A stretch of DNA of 64,000 bases from Poa pratensis (Eukaryota; Streptophyta; Magnoliopsida; Poales; Poaceae), in NCBI GenBank assembly GCA_947311845.1, contig CAMZMU010000027.1:43798853-43862852 (forward strand). The letters run 5' to 3'. A program made the translations under genes and the position numbers. Below are positions 33,504 through 46,868 of the stretch, piece by piece. Each line of letters begins with the position of its first letter. Position 1 is the stretch's first letter. Under the pieces are notes generated by a model. The model saw nothing but the letters and a program-made list of their open reading frames with translations. It was not told the origin of the DNA and searched no databases.

Positions 33504-36392
33504 CTAGTAAAGTGGCCCGCGCACATGCGCGGGCAACATATTTAAATTTATCTACAATTCTCTTGATCAATTTTTATATTCAGTCAATCTAATATTCATC
33601 TTGTTCATATTATTACACAGAGGTAACATTTAATATTATGTACATGATTGTCTATACTTATTTTTATGTTATTCTCAAGGAAAAATATATAGCTTCTAAA
33701 TTTGACAGTAAACAAAACACTGAATATATATAATGATAAATCAACAAAATAACCAGTCAGTACATAAATCCAAAAATAGTGGATTTGAGGGTTCGTAGAA
33801 GTGCAAATTAGCCTCGTAGTTGTGTCCATGTTGGGTACATTCTCATAAATATGATGCATAAGTTGAAAAGCACATAAGTTACCAACATAAGATACATTAT
33901 TCCCTTGACAAAATGGAATTTACCCATCAATATCTCATCTAATGAAAATGTATGCATCCGTGTTGACTCCATTGGAGGAATTCTCATGCAACCTTTGGTA
34001 AGTTTGTCACTTGAACACATGCTTCTACAATGCTTAATAGGCATCATGTGTGTTATTTTGAATATCCATAGCAGCCAACATGCATAGTTGTACTTCACTA
34101 TTTTGGTCCACTCTAAATTTTACTTGTCGTAAAACCTCCTTGGAGATAAATGAGAAGTCAAGGAAGCTAACTTTAGAGGTTGAGACGACTAAATTAAGAA
34201 GCCAAGACAAAGACATACAAAAAGTTTATGTTCAATTATGAAGCGTCCAGACATTTGTCATATCCAAACAATGACACCGACAAAAAGAATATAGTTAACA
34301 CATATGACTGTAGTGTTCCACTATGATCAGAGAGAAGGGAGATAAATTATTTAGGCAACATGAGTTAAGATCTTTCTTATAACCTTTAGTTGATTGGTTT
34401 CATGACCCCTATTTGAAAGAAGTTATCAATTAGATCCAATACATAGAGTGTTGCGTATTGATAGGACCATGTTACATAATTGGTCGATGCATCAGTTGTG
34501 GCAAAGATGCCCATGGTCAGAATTTATATGTGCCATTAGCTCTTCATTCACGCAAATTTAGAGTCATGATGTGATACAAATAAAATTGACATATATATTT
34601 TGCTTCTGGTGACACAAATGCAAGAATGTTAAAAAGTTTTTTCAGATTATTAACCAATTGTAACCACGTGATGCTCGAACGATAAGCTTTTAAATTTTTG
34701 CACATGTTGTCCATTGTTAGTCTCATAAGGAAGAAGAGACCTATACAAAGAAGTCCAAATACTCGAGTTACAATGTTACCTATTGTCCCAATGTAGTACC
34801 GCCGTTCCGTACACAAAAAATATCGGGAAAATTTCTCGTAATGTGCATGTCAGGTCAACATGTTATGAGAATCCAATTGTCCCAATGTTTTCACCTCTTA
34901 ATCGGCTAGGAGACTGGATTAATTCACTAATTCTTTACACTAATATCCGAGAGGCAAAGGATACCTGGAGATATTCGAAAAAGTCGATCTGCTCTATACG
35001 AATAAAATATTCCACTGAAAAATCAAATGAAGAAAATTAGCAAACATCACTCGAGGTTGGCAAATTAACATGAGTAATAATATCTAAAAATCTCCCATCA
35101 TAACGATCTAAAATCTACACGCCGAAAAACTGATCTAAAATCTCTCACATAAAGCACCTAGATATTGTAGACACACGTACATGATTGTAGAGGTCCTAAT
35201 CAATCAATTCTCGAATAGCTAATTTTAAAGAGATCAACTGAGCAAAAGTTGATAATCCTGGGAGAGTTGCAGCAGATCATCTGAGCGCGCGAGCGACAAA
35301 ACCTGAGATTGCTGCTGCTGCAGTAGGGTAGGAACTCCGTCTGTTGCTCAGGCCTGGTGTTTCTTCGTCCAGAGAAACCACTCAGGAGGAGCGGGCAGTC
35401 CGACGCGAACACCGGCTTTAAGAGCATCGTAAACTCTGTAGGATAGAGGTGCACGATGTTGCAAATCTGTTAGAAAAAAAAGGGATTATGGATGCATGCA
35501 TCTTGACACACATGAAGATCTCCACGGCTTGAATAATCAGATCAGAAAATTAAGAAAGCCTGGGAGAGAGCACAGGGTATGAGAAGTGGACCAAACGCTT
35601 GATTTCTCTACACACCAAAGTTATAGATTGATTCAAAAATATCCTCCGCAGTCCGCAAGTTGTTTATTTACAGGCTACCTTTAGCACACCAAACAAACCT
35701 TGATTGGTGCTTCACGTACACACGTTGGCTACGATTAGCAGATTCTACAGATGCCGGCCATGCATGCCCTGTCCAGGTTGCATTGCGGCAACCGGCTTCC
35801 ACGCCGCTGCGATGGCATGCCCTGGCCAAAGCTATAGACGTACATGCATGTAGGATTGAAGACCCCTTGCATCCACGTAATCTCCCAATCTCTATGGAAT
35901 GATTCTGCCATTAAGGTTCAATATGTAGATGGTCTCATATGTTGATTGGATCAGAGCCAGCTAGCTATCAAGTGAACACCAAGACGCGAGCAAGTGAAGA
36001 ATCGAGAAAATCTGGGTTTCCGGCTGTCGACAAACCCTACCATAGTCACGACCAGTAGCCGTGAGAACTATCAGATCGATCTGCCGATGAAATCGATTCA
36101 AGCACGGTGGTGGCCGCGCCCTGCCTGAGCAGGTACGGCAGGTTTTGTTTTCTTTTCATGACGATTTTGTAGCCTTTTAGCTGGTTCGAGCGAAGGGGTA
36201 TCTAACTTATGGAGGGCATTGGTGGGTAATATTTTCTACCTTCAAAGGTCAATTAATTATTTCTATAATCCATCGGTTGTCATTTGCTAAATAATTAAAT
36301 CAATGGCCAGATGTGTCTGATTATTGTGGGATTTTCTAATCTAATTCTCTAATTTCTGGTAAGCCCATCATCTACTTTTAATATATAATAGA
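33504..36392 (-). mobile_element. Non-autonomous Helitron 2
   Basis: On the minus strand the 5' end is TCTATTATATATTAAAAG from 36392, preceded by A. The 3' end is CTAG at 33507-33504, followed by T, with a perfect 9-bp hairpin GCCCGCGCA-CA-TGCGCGGGC at 33515-33534. Its ends closely resemble those of Helitron 1. The flanks join into a sequence matching the uninterrupted copy of the same repeat near 47205-47265, which supports both boundaries. No Rep/helicase is present. It carries an exon-like sequence at 35348-35435. Confidence 0.8.
35348..35435 (-). pseudogene. Possible captured terminal exon inside Helitron 2
   Basis: On the minus strand a polypyrimidine-poor but plausible acceptor (CTATCCTACAG) precedes a frame reading VYDALKAGVRVGLPAPPEWF and then LWTKKHQA with a TGA at 35350-35348. 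The flow of residues is protein-like, and its GC content is above the AT-rich surroundings. I do not recognise the parent gene. It could be the last exon of a host gene picked up by the Helitron, as such elements often do, or a chance frame. Confidence 0.4.
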
Positions 36393-36496
36393 TTCTATAA
36401 TAATGAGATGCCCGACCTACTAAGGTACTGGACTAGGACATATAATGCGCAACACCTAAATTGCGAGCAAGGGGATTCGAACTTAGGTGGGCAAAG
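36393..36496 (-). repeat. SINE-like repeat, copy A, middle part with B-box
   Basis: On the minus strand this segment contains ACCTAAGTTCGAATCCCC (about 36471-36488), a good Pol III B-box. It matches copy B at 47223-47330. It is cut on one side by Helitron 2 and on the other by the Copia-like element. The last five bases, CAAAG, are the Copia-like element's target duplication. Confidence 0.6.
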
Positions 36497-38731
36497 TGAA
36501 AGGACGATGATGTCGCCTAGAGGAGGGTGAATAGGCGATTAAAACTTTTCCGGTTTAGCCTTGCTAATTGCGGAATAAAACTAGGTGTTTAAATTAACAA
36601 GCCAACAACCTAAATAAACTAGGCTCACCTATGTGCACCAACAACTTATGCTAAGCAAGACAAGCAACAAGGTGATAGCAATATAGAATACTTCGACCAC
36701 GAAGTCTATCACAATGTAAAGTGCATAAGTAAAGAGCTCGGGTATAGAAATAAACGAAGCCCGCGGAGACGAGGATGTATTCCCGAGTTCCTCCTTGTTA
36801 AGGGAGTACTTCTCGTTGGAGAGGTGTGAACCGACACAACAGTTCAACAACCACAAAGGTTTCACCTTCTTCTCCGATGAACCGCACCACAAAGGTTTGG
36901 TTCACCTTCCACTATCGGTATTCCTTCGAGGCGGAATCCGGAGTCTTTCAACAACAATCCGGGGCACAACCCACAATGGGTTTGGGGGCTCCCGAACGGC
37001 TGCAAGTGACCACACAAGGGTCCAACCACCACAAAGACGTCTAGGGTCCAAGGACCCAAGAGTAACAAGGTCACAAACTTTCAACTTCCACGAATCCTCG
37101 TGGAGAGCACACCGATGCACCAAATGCAAAAGGCAAGAGTATAAGTGCTCAAATCCTTCACTCTCAAATTCCAACAAAGCAACAAATGCTTATGGGGGAA
37201 TAAGAGAGGAAGAACAAAGAGGAGATGCACCAAGAACTCCAAGATCAAGATCTACTAGGTTCCCCTCACTTAGAGGAGAGATTGATTGGTGAAAATGTAG
37301 ATCTAGATCTCCTCTCTCAAATCCCTCAAAGATATGCAAGAATCATGGGAGGAATTGGGAGAGGGCAAGCTTTCCAAGGTCAACAATGGTGGGGAAAGAG
37401 GGAGAAAAACGAGCTAGGCTCTTTGGGGAAGAAGGGGGCCTTATATAGGTCCCCAAAATATTCCGGTTCAAGTTTGGACCGGAATTTCCGGCCCGGGTCG
37501 CGCACCATAGCTTTTCTCCCAGAACCGGACATTTCCCACCGGAAATTCTCCCAGAACCGGAATATCCGGTTCCCAAGATTTGCTAAAAAAGGCTAAGGAC
37601 TCGAGCCAAAACTGCCAAAACTTCCCTGCACTCCATCGGACATTTGGGGCCGGAAAGTTTCCTTGGACCGGAATATCCGGTTTTCTGAAAACTGACACAA
37701 ACAGCAAAACGGAAACGGTAATATCTTTTTCATCCGGACTCCGATTTTGATGTTCTTGGGCTCGTTGGAATCACCACAACGAGCACGACAATATTATGCA
37801 GAGAAACATCATAGTCCATCATCTGAGGAGGAATCCACAAGGAGGGAGTTTGAGCTCTCTATGAAAGAAAACCGTTAAAACCTCCAACAACAAAAATGCA
37901 AGAAGATATTCGAATGAAATCCGTTTTTGATGAACTAGAGCTTGGTATGGCGATGAACACAATCTCTAAAATCACATGAAAGACAAACCGGTAAACCCTC
38001 CAACAACAAAAACGCAACAAGATATTCGAATGAAATCTGTTTTTGATGAACTAGAGCTTGGTATGGCGATGAACACAAGCTCTAAAATCACATGAATAAA
38101 AGCCAAATAAGAACCAAGAAAAGATGATATGCAAGAATGCAAAGGTTTGAGCTCTCCACAAAGATGCGATCAAGTTACTCACTTGAGAGCCCCTCTTGAT
38201 AGTACGCCGTCTATCCTAAAACCCGGTCTCCCACTAACAACATGAGACCGGTAAAATAGAAAACCTATCAAGATCATACCTTTGCCTTGCGCATTCCACT
38301 TGAGCTCGATGATGACGATCTTGACTATCTCAAGTTGGAACACCTTTCTTGATTGTGCTTGCTAGCACATGCTTGATGAAGACTTCTCCAAATTCTCCCC
38401 CATACTCCATTATGGGAGGGCCTCGCTAAGCTCCGTCTTCATGCATCATATAGAACTTGCACTTCATCTTCTTCTCTTGATATGTATGATGGCTTGGAGG
38501 TAAACATGATTGTTCACTCAATCTTCTTTTCCAAGCCTCTACACATGACCATTCTTCATATAAACTCTTAAATAGAGCATTGGTCATCATGTCATCTTCA
38601 AGAGTCCAACACATGAACTCCTATTTTTTTCCCATGGACAAGATCTATAAGAATATCTCAATGTAAACATTAGTCCATAAGGATTGTCATTAATTACCAA
38701 AACCACGCATGGGGGCAACCATGCACTTTCA
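36497..38731 (-). repeat. 3' LTR of the Copia-like element
   Basis: This 2,235-bp LTR runs from TGAAAGGACGATGATG to CATGCACTTTCA on the plus strand. It holds two tandem copies of a unit of about 117 bp (37862-38093: GACAAACCGGTAAA, CAAGATATTCGAATGAAATC, GATGAACTAGAGCTTGGTAT). It also has repeated ACCGGAATATCCGG-type palindromic words around 37458-37680. Confidence 0.85.
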
Positions 38732-41700
38732 ATCTCCCCCATTTTGGTAATTGATGACAATCCCTTTTACGAGGGTTTATATAATGAATTTAAGCAACCA
38801 TGCAACACAAAGAGCAAGGATGCAAGAGAACAAACCCATATTCCCTTAAACCCTCTAAATTTCTCCCCCATTGGCATCGATTGCCGAAATGGGTGAAAAA
38901 TAAGAAGCCCAATATAATAAGGGCTCCCCCATAAAGTGTGCATTTCTCATAATGTGAGTGAAATCAAATGCACATATCCAATGAAGAATAGATGAAGGGA
39001 GATCAAACCATATTGAGGATCCAAAGATTGCAAGAGAATATCAAATAGAAAGATACTTCAACGAAAGAAGCAAGCAATCAAAAAGGATCTAAAAAGTGTT
39101 CTAAATATCAAGAGGGAACTCCCCAAGGTACGTGCACAAAAAGGATTTGTATTTCAATATAGTGTGCAGAACATGGAATCCTCACTCCCTTCTAGATAAC
39201 TTCGAACACAAGCACATGCAAGAGAATATAAATAAGAAATGAGGCAAAACAACTTGCAACAAATAAAATCGTTTTGCAACATGAGCAAGGAGCGGCAAAT
39301 AAAAGGATGGGTGTGAGATATAAAGACATTTTAGGAGACTAATACAAGGATGAGCAAAAGCATCAACATAGTCTTTCAAAAAGTGTTGCACATAGTGCAT
39401 ATCATGTCTTTCACATATTCACACACCAACGGAGATATCGCAAATAGCTCCACAAGCTTATTAAGATTCAAAAGCATAACACATAAACAACAAAGCTTGT
39501 GTCTTTAAATAGAGATCACCAAAGAAACAAAAGCAAAGGGGTGGTCACTAAAGAATTGGAATACCAAATAAAGATGTAACTATTCTTATGTGTATAAGTT
39601 TCTAAGTAGACACCAATCACGAAGATATAAGTCCACAAATAAACATGTACACATAATATAGGTATAAAGGTAAAGGTCATGATATCCAAGAGGAAGTCAT
39701 AAATACACCAATAAGATTTTTGCTTAAAAGCATAGCACAAAGCTCAATTTTATCTTAAAGGGATACAGAGATAAACTTCAAACACACACTCATCATAGCA
39801 TCAAACGTATCCACAAGGGATAAGGTGATAAAAGGGATGCTCCGAGTAAGATAACAAGTATCACAAAAGGCAAATGATTTTGAAGCACATCAAAATTACA
39901 TATGCGAGACATGGAGTAGAAAGTGCTAGATTAACATATTTGGGATTGGTGAATCATGAAAATGATTATATATATTTCCCTTGATATGTAATCATCCCGG
40001 CTTACTCACATTTGCAATAAAGACGTTTTACAAGAATCAAAAGAATTGCAACCAAAGAGATTCATGCCATGAAACAACCTACACAAGGTTGAGAGCTAAA
40101 AAAGTATGCATGAGGTATATACTTGTTACCGAGATAGCATTGGTGATGTAGAAGATAAGAGTTAACGATCATCCAAGCTTGACTCCAATAAGCACATGGT
40201 GAAACACCTTCCTTGTAAATGAGACAAGCTCCCAATGCATCTCCAATGTACCTAAAACATATTCAAGTACACCATGGTGCCCAAACTCATTGGGTCCAAA
40301 GTAGTTAGAGCAACTACAATACATAGGACAAACTCCACATAAATATGTGCATATTGATATGAAATTGAATTTCATGCACATCTTGCCATTTAGGATTTGA
40401 TGGATTTTATCCTATATATTGGATCAACGAAAGTAAGCATGCCATAAGATATACATATAATAAATATGCATGCACAAGACTTTCAAGAACCAAAAGAGAT
40501 ACAATTTGGATAAAACACCAATTAAGCCAAGAGAAAAAGAATTGTCTAAATTATATCAAAGACCCAAATCAACACATGATTAAAGATACCACTTTGAAAA
40601 GATACCAATGAAATCAATATACCAATTGATGAAAATACCATCAAGGAATAAACCAAACCCTCTACACTTTTCATGATGGCACAAAGTACCAAGACGAAAA
40701 ATGTTTGTCTTCCAAGGAGACACGTCATCGGGATCAAATATCAAATGAAGACAACTAATGTTCAAAAAGCCTATAGGATTGCTCCCCCAAGATGTGTGCA
40801 TTATTTAAGATTTTGCATTTGAATACAAAATGCACACAAATGAGATCATCACTCTCCATATATATATTCAAACACTAGTCATGTTCAAGAAAGGCAAGAA
40901 ATTGCAATACCAATTTAAAGAACGGTGTTTACTCAAAGTAGGATATCTTCCCAAAGAATAGTTCATTATCAAGAAGTATGACTTTTGAATGTCAATGTAC
41001 AAGAATTGGTTCATTGCTTTTCCCAACTCAAGAAAGCACAAAACAAATTTCAATAGAGCAACATAAAGAATCCAAAAGATACAAGGAAGACAAATGAGAG
41101 TTAGATCAAAACAAATCCTTGGCAATCAAATAAGGCAATTCAAAGCAAGAGACAAAATTGAAGATGGTATACAAATTCCACCATAATTGTGAGTATCACT
41201 TGTTATGAACAAGGAGTATGGAGATATTTCTCGATGGTATATAGGAATGATAAACAAGACCAATCTTCACAACAAATAAAGCATATGACAAAAGATATGA
41301 ATTTAGCACATGCTTTGATAGAGATTCTTGACGGCTTCAAATTGATCACGATCATGCAAAGCACCAAGAAACTCTCTCACACACAAGATCCAAAAGATGA
41401 GAAATAAAAGACATTTAAGCAAATATGGAACTTGTTTGAGAAACATGCCACTAGGAAGAAGATAATTGACAATACCAATTCTAGGTGGCAATACCTCACA
41501 TCTTCATATTTTCTAGGCTTGTAATATGCACATAGCTTATTACTCCCCCATAATGTGATAATCCATTTATTTTAAAACAAGAGGCAAACAAAACCAACTC
41601 AAGAAATTAATGGACATTATAGAATTTGAATTTCTCATGAGCATGACATACCACATAGAGAATAGATAATATTGATATATCAACACTAAGTGGTATTTCT

Positions 41701-42270
41701 CATGTACACACATTTTAGGATTGTGAAGTGCACAAGCATATCACTCTCCAAAAATGGATAGTCCATTAATCTCTCAAAGAGAGCCAACAAGATAAGATAG
41801 CAAATAAAGCAATAAGGCTCAAACAAGTAAATGGTGTGCAAACCAAAATACACATACTTGATTTCTCAAGATAAGTAAGTAGAGAGCACAACACATACAA
41901 ACACTAGCAAGGTACAAAACCTAACACATGCAAGGGTGCAAGCAACTTTCAATGATATATGATTTAAATAAAAGTTACCGCAAGGAGGAACATTGGATAA
42001 GAGTAGAACAATGTAACCAAATGACTTGGCTTGAGAGAATATAATTGATGAAGATCCCTTAATTCTTCATGATGTAGCCAAGTCTCCAATGCCTCCAACA
42101 ACACCTATTGATCAAGTTTTAGCTTGTTGGTCCCCAACCAAGTTGGGTCCTAAGAGGTTAGTCACAATAGGTTTGGCAACCCAAATGGTTCTTTTCTTGA
42201 CACCACTTTGAGTACCAACATATTTGGCAAACACATTGCCAACCTTATCCTTCCGAAGAGAATAACATCA
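38732..42270. other. Noncoding 3' interior of the Copia-like element
   Basis: About 3.5 kb of A-rich sequence follows the polypurine tract (38732-38746). Neither strand shows a Copia pol domain. Short frames are low-complexity. I infer either deletion or replacement of pol. Confidence 0.55.
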
Positions 42271-44475
42271 TCAATAATAATGGGGTTGGATAAGGTACCA
42301 TTTGTGCATGAAGAAGCAAGTGACCCTTCTCACGGCATAGGTAGCAACATCGACTTCCTCCTTCTTCTTAGTTGGAATCTCGACTTGAGGAGGGTAGCTG
42401 ATTCTTCTTGGGAAGAGGTCGTTCTTCAACTTGAGAACTTGAGGCTTCTTCCCTTGTTGCTTCTCACTAAGAGCCTTCTTCAAAGGGCAAGATCTAACAT
42501 GGTGCCCTTCAACTTTGCACTTGAAGCAAACAATCTTGGCCGAATCTTTAACTTGTTCTTGGCCCTTTCTTCTTGTTAGCTTGGACTTGTTCTTGTTATT
42601 GGAGTTGAATCCAAGTCCACTCTTGTCATTGGGGCGTCTTTGAACACTCAACATATTGTCAAGTGTGGACTTCCCAACATGACGCTTTTCCAAGTCTTTC
42701 TTCAAAGAAGTGACTTGGGCCTTGAGCTCATTTAGTTCCTCTACATGGTTAGTATCAACAAAAACACTAGAGGAAGTAGAAGCTTCATTGTTAGAGCAAC
42801 AAGGCATGGAAAGTAATTCATCACAAGATGTAGCAACATTGTGAGTGGATGAATCACTAGGACTAGCACATGGCAATAAAGCATTTTAGAAGAAGTTGTG
42901 CCAATTTCCACATGAGGCTCACAAGATGTTACCTTTGACATAATAGCCTCATGAGCTAACTTTAGCCTAGCATGGGATGCTAGAAGATCATCATTAGAGC
43001 TAGAGAGCTTTTCATGACTTTCTTCCAATTTCCCATACTTGCTAGTTAGCAACTCAAGTTGAGCCCTTAGCTCAACATTCTCCTTCAAAATAGATGCTTC
43101 ACAAGAAGTGGAGTTAGTAGCACAAGCATCATTAATATTAGAAATGGAAGGAAGACAATTTGGCAAGCTTATCATTCTTAGATAGTTGAGTTTGGAGTTG
43201 ATCATGAGACTTGATAAGGAGAGAGTGTTCACTTTCTAAAGCCTTGTGAGCTTTGTCAAGTCTCTCTATGTCCTCACTTAGTCTAGCATTGCCAACACCA
43301 AATTCAACTTTTTCCTTTTTAAGCACTTTATATTTAGCAAGGGCATGATCTCTTTCCTTAATGATTTTAGCAATAATAAGATCATTAGATCATCAAGAGA
43401 TTCAAGTCTCTCTTCAAGAGAAGACCTAAGCTCTTCTTCAAGAGAAGCTTTCAAGGAAGCTATAGTGATAGAGTCATCTCTCTCAATTTGACATTTCTCA
43501 TCAAATTGACTTTCCAAATCCTCAATGAATTCCCTACTCTTAATAACATAAGCAATGATTTCACATAGAGGAGGGATAGCTTTACTACCTTTGGGAGAGC
43601 ACCAAGTACCATCTCACCCATCTTGGTTAAGGATTCAAAATCAAAACCTTCTTCATGAGAATCCTCATCCACATCATCACAATTTGGATTCGAGGTGGGA
43701 GATACCTCGGAATCCTTAGCCATAAGGCAAACATGATTAATGTGAAGGGATGAAGAATACTTGAAGCACCATTGAGGTCCATGTCTTGTTCCAACAAATG
43801 TTGGGATTCCTCTACATTGTTAGTCATGCAAGTACTAGAGGATATGGAAGCATTATTTTCATGACAACAAGACATAGAGAGCATATCATCATGAGATTTA
43901 GTTAAGCAACTATTACATGATATGCAAGGACTATCAACTCTAGCATGTATGACATTTGGAGTGCTAGAAGAGTTTAAGTCCAAAGATAGAACATTGCAAT
44001 GGATAGAGATGAAGTATAGTCAATAGAATATTCACCATCACAATGCAATTTCTATCACCACTCACCATATCATTACCTTGTGACAAATCACATGTTGGTG
44101 AAGTGGAAGAAGTTGTGAACTCATCACGGCCGGAGGTGGAAGGAGAACAATCATCCTCAATAATTTTGGACACTTCATATATATCTTGAAGCTTGGTCCA
44201 AAGCTCATGAGCATTCCGAAAAGGCATGATTGAAGCAAGAACTACATCGCTCAAAACACATATAAGACCATTAGAAACTTGAGTCTCGAGATGAGAGTTT
44301 TCTCATCCTCTAAAGATAATTCTTGGAATCCTTTGGAGGAGAAAACCACATCTACAATCCTCTTAATATAATTTGGACCCATGGCCCTAAAAAGATTAAG
44401 CATGCGAATTTTCCAAACATCATAATTTGTGCCATCGAATATAAAGTGGGATCGTGCACTAATTCTAAACGACAT
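42271..44475 (-). pseudogene. gag of the Copia-like element (broken into several frames)
   Basis: From ATG 44475: MSFRISARSHFIFDGTNYDV, then WKIRMLNLFRAMGPN, the N-terminal region common to Copia gag (DUF4219/UBN2 type). Next comes LASIMPFRNAHELWTKLQDI near 44200, a Ser/Cys-rich linker, and coiled-coil-like stretches (43500-42950: VEFGVGNARLSEDIERLDKA, NVELRAQLELLTSKYGKLEE). A CCHC zinc knuckle, CFKCKVEGHHVRSC, lies near 42515. At least five frame changes or stops occur. The knuckle would bind RNA. Gag is unusually long because of the coiled-coil insert, a layout seen in other grass non-autonomous elements. Confidence 0.75.
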
Positions 44476-44516
44476 CTTTTACTCTCTAGGCGGTAAAGCC
44501 CAAAAAGAGAGCCCAG

Positions 44517-44528
44517 GCTCTGATACCA
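44517..44528 (-). other. Primer binding site, initiator tRNA-Met type
   Basis: On the element strand it reads TGGTATCAGAGC, followed by CTGGGCTC, starting two bases after the 5' LTR. This is the standard Copia primer site. Confidence 0.88.
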
Positions 44529-44530
44529 AT

Positions 44531-46868
44531 TGAAAGGACAATGATGTCGCCTAGAGGGGGGTGAATAGGCGATTAAAACTTTTCCGGTTTAGGCTTGCTA
44601 ATTGCGGAATAAAACTAGGTGTTTAAATTAACAAGCCAACAACCTAAATAAACTAGGCTCACCTATGTGCACCAACAACTTATGCTAAGCAAGACAAGCA
44701 ACAAGGTGATAGCAATATAGAATACTTCAAGCACGAAGGCTATCACAATGTAAAGTGCATAAGTAAAGAGCTCGGGTATAGAAATAACCGAAGCACGCGG
44801 AGACGAGGATGTATTCCCGAGTTCCTCCTTGAAGGGAGTACGTCTCGTTGGAGAGGTGTGAACCGACACAACGGTTCAACAACCACAAAGGTTTCACCTT
44901 CTTCTCCGATGAACCGCACCACAAAGGTTTGGTTCACCTTCCACTATCGGTATTCCTTCGAGGCGGAATCCGGAGCCTTTCAACAACAATCCGGGGCACA
45001 ACCCACAATGGGATTGGGGGCTCCCGAACGGCTTTCAACAACAATCGAGGCACAACCCACAATGGGATTGGGGGCTCCCGAACGGCTTCAAGTGACCACA
45101 CAAGGGTCCAACCACCACAAAGGCGTCTAGGGTCCAAGGACCCAAGAGTAACAAGTCACAAACTTTCAACTTCCACGAATCCTCGTGGAGAGCACACCGA
45201 TGCACCAAATGCAAAAGGCAAGAGCACAAGTGCTCAAATCCTTCACTCTCAAATTCCAACAAAGCAACAAATGCTTATGGGGGAATAAGAGAGGAAGAAC
45301 AAAGAGGAGATGCACCAAGAACTCAAGATCAAGATCTACTAGGTTCCCCTCACTTAGAGGAGAGATTGATTGGTGAAAATGTAGATCTAGATCTCCTCTC
45401 TCAAATCCCTCAAAGATATGCAAGAATCATGGGAGGAATTGGGAGAGGGGCAAGCTTTCCAAGGTCAACAATGGTGGGGAAAGAGGGACAAAAACGAGCT
45501 AGGCTCTTTGGGGAAGAAGGGGGCCTTATATAGATCCCCAAAATAAAGAGCCATTGTATAAAACTCAGACCGGATATTCCGGTTCAAGTTTGGACCGGAA
45601 TTTTCGGCCCGGGTCGCGCACCATAGCTTTTCTCCCAGAACCGGACATTTCCTACCAGAAATTCTCCCAGAACCGGAATATCCGGTTCCCAAGATTTGCT
45701 AAAAAACGGCTAAGGACTCGAGCCAAAACTGCCAAAACTTCCCTGCACTCCATCGGACATTTGGGGCCGGAAAGTTTCTTCGGACCGGAATATCCAGTTT
45801 TCTGAAAACTGACACAAACAGCAAAACGGAAACTGTAATATCTTTTTCATCCGGACTCCGATTTCGATGTTCTTGGGCTCGTTGGAATCATCACAACGAG
45901 CACGACAAGTTTATGCAGAGAAACATCATAGTCCATCATCTGAGGAGGAATCCACAAGGACAGAGTTTGACCTCTCTATGAAAGACAAACCGGTAAAACC
46001 TCCAACAACAAAAACGCAACAAGATATTCGAATGAAATCCGTTTTTGATGAACTAGAGCTTGGTATGGCGATGAACACAAGCTCTAAAATCACATGAAAG
46101 ACAAACCGGTAAACCCTCCAACAACAAAAATGCAACAAGATATTCGAATGAAATCTGTTTTTGATGAACTAGAGCTTGGTATGACGATGAACACAAGCTC
46201 TAAAATCACATGAATAAAAGCCAAATAAGAACCAAGAAAAGATGATATGCAAGAATGCAAAGGTTTGAGCTCTCCACAAAGATGCAATCAAGTTACTCAC
46301 TTGAGAGCCCCTCTTGATAGTACGCCGTCTATCCTAAAACCCGGTCTCCCACTAACAACATGAGACCGGTAAAATAGAAAACCTATTAAGATCATACCTT
46401 TTCCTTGCGCATTCCACTTGAGCTCGATGATGACGGTCTTGACTCTCTCAAGTTGGAACACCTTTCTTGATTGTGCTTGCTAGCACATGCTTGATGAAGA
46501 CTTCTCCAAATTCTCCCCCATACTCCATTATGGGAGGGCCTCGCTAAGCTCCGTCTTCATGCATCATATAGAACTTGCACTTCATCTTCTTCTCTTGATA
46601 TGTATGATGGCTTGGAGGTAAACATGATTGTTCACTCAATCTTCTTTTCCAAGCCATATTTGCAATAAGCTCAACTCTACACATGACCATTCTTCATATA
46701 AACCCTTAAATAGAGCATTGGTCATCATGTCATCTTCAAGAGTCCAACACATGAATTCCTATCTTTTCCCATGGACAAGATCTATAAGAATATCTCAATG
46801 TAAACATTAGTATATAAGGATTGTCATTAATTACCAAAACAACGCATGGGGGCAACCATGCACTTTCA
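44531..46868 (-). repeat. 5' LTR of the Copia-like element
   Basis: This 2,338-bp LTR is about 100 bp longer than its partner. One cause is a local tandem duplication of about 55 bp at roughly 44985-45085 (GGCACAACCCACAATGGGAT ... CCCGAACGGCTT), absent from the 3' LTR. A short extra segment occurs near 46655, and a further one near 45545-45575. It shares the 117-bp tandem unit (45978-46211). Confidence 0.85.

Larger units (their letters stand above)
36497..46868 (-). mobile_element. Copia-like LTR retrotransposon, gag-only, minus orientation
   Basis: The 10,372-bp insertion is flanked by CAAAG at 36492-36496 and 46869-46873. The empty site is preserved in the neighbouring repeat copy near 47322-47332. 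Long LTRs lie at 36497-38731 and 44531-46868. On the minus strand the primer site is TGGTATCAGAGC, two bases after the 5' LTR, complementary to initiator Met tRNA as in Copia elements. A purine tract, AAAATGGGGGAGAT, precedes the 3' LTR. The 5.8-kb interior encodes only broken gag. No protease, integrase or RT is seen, so the element is non-autonomous. Confidence 0.85.
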
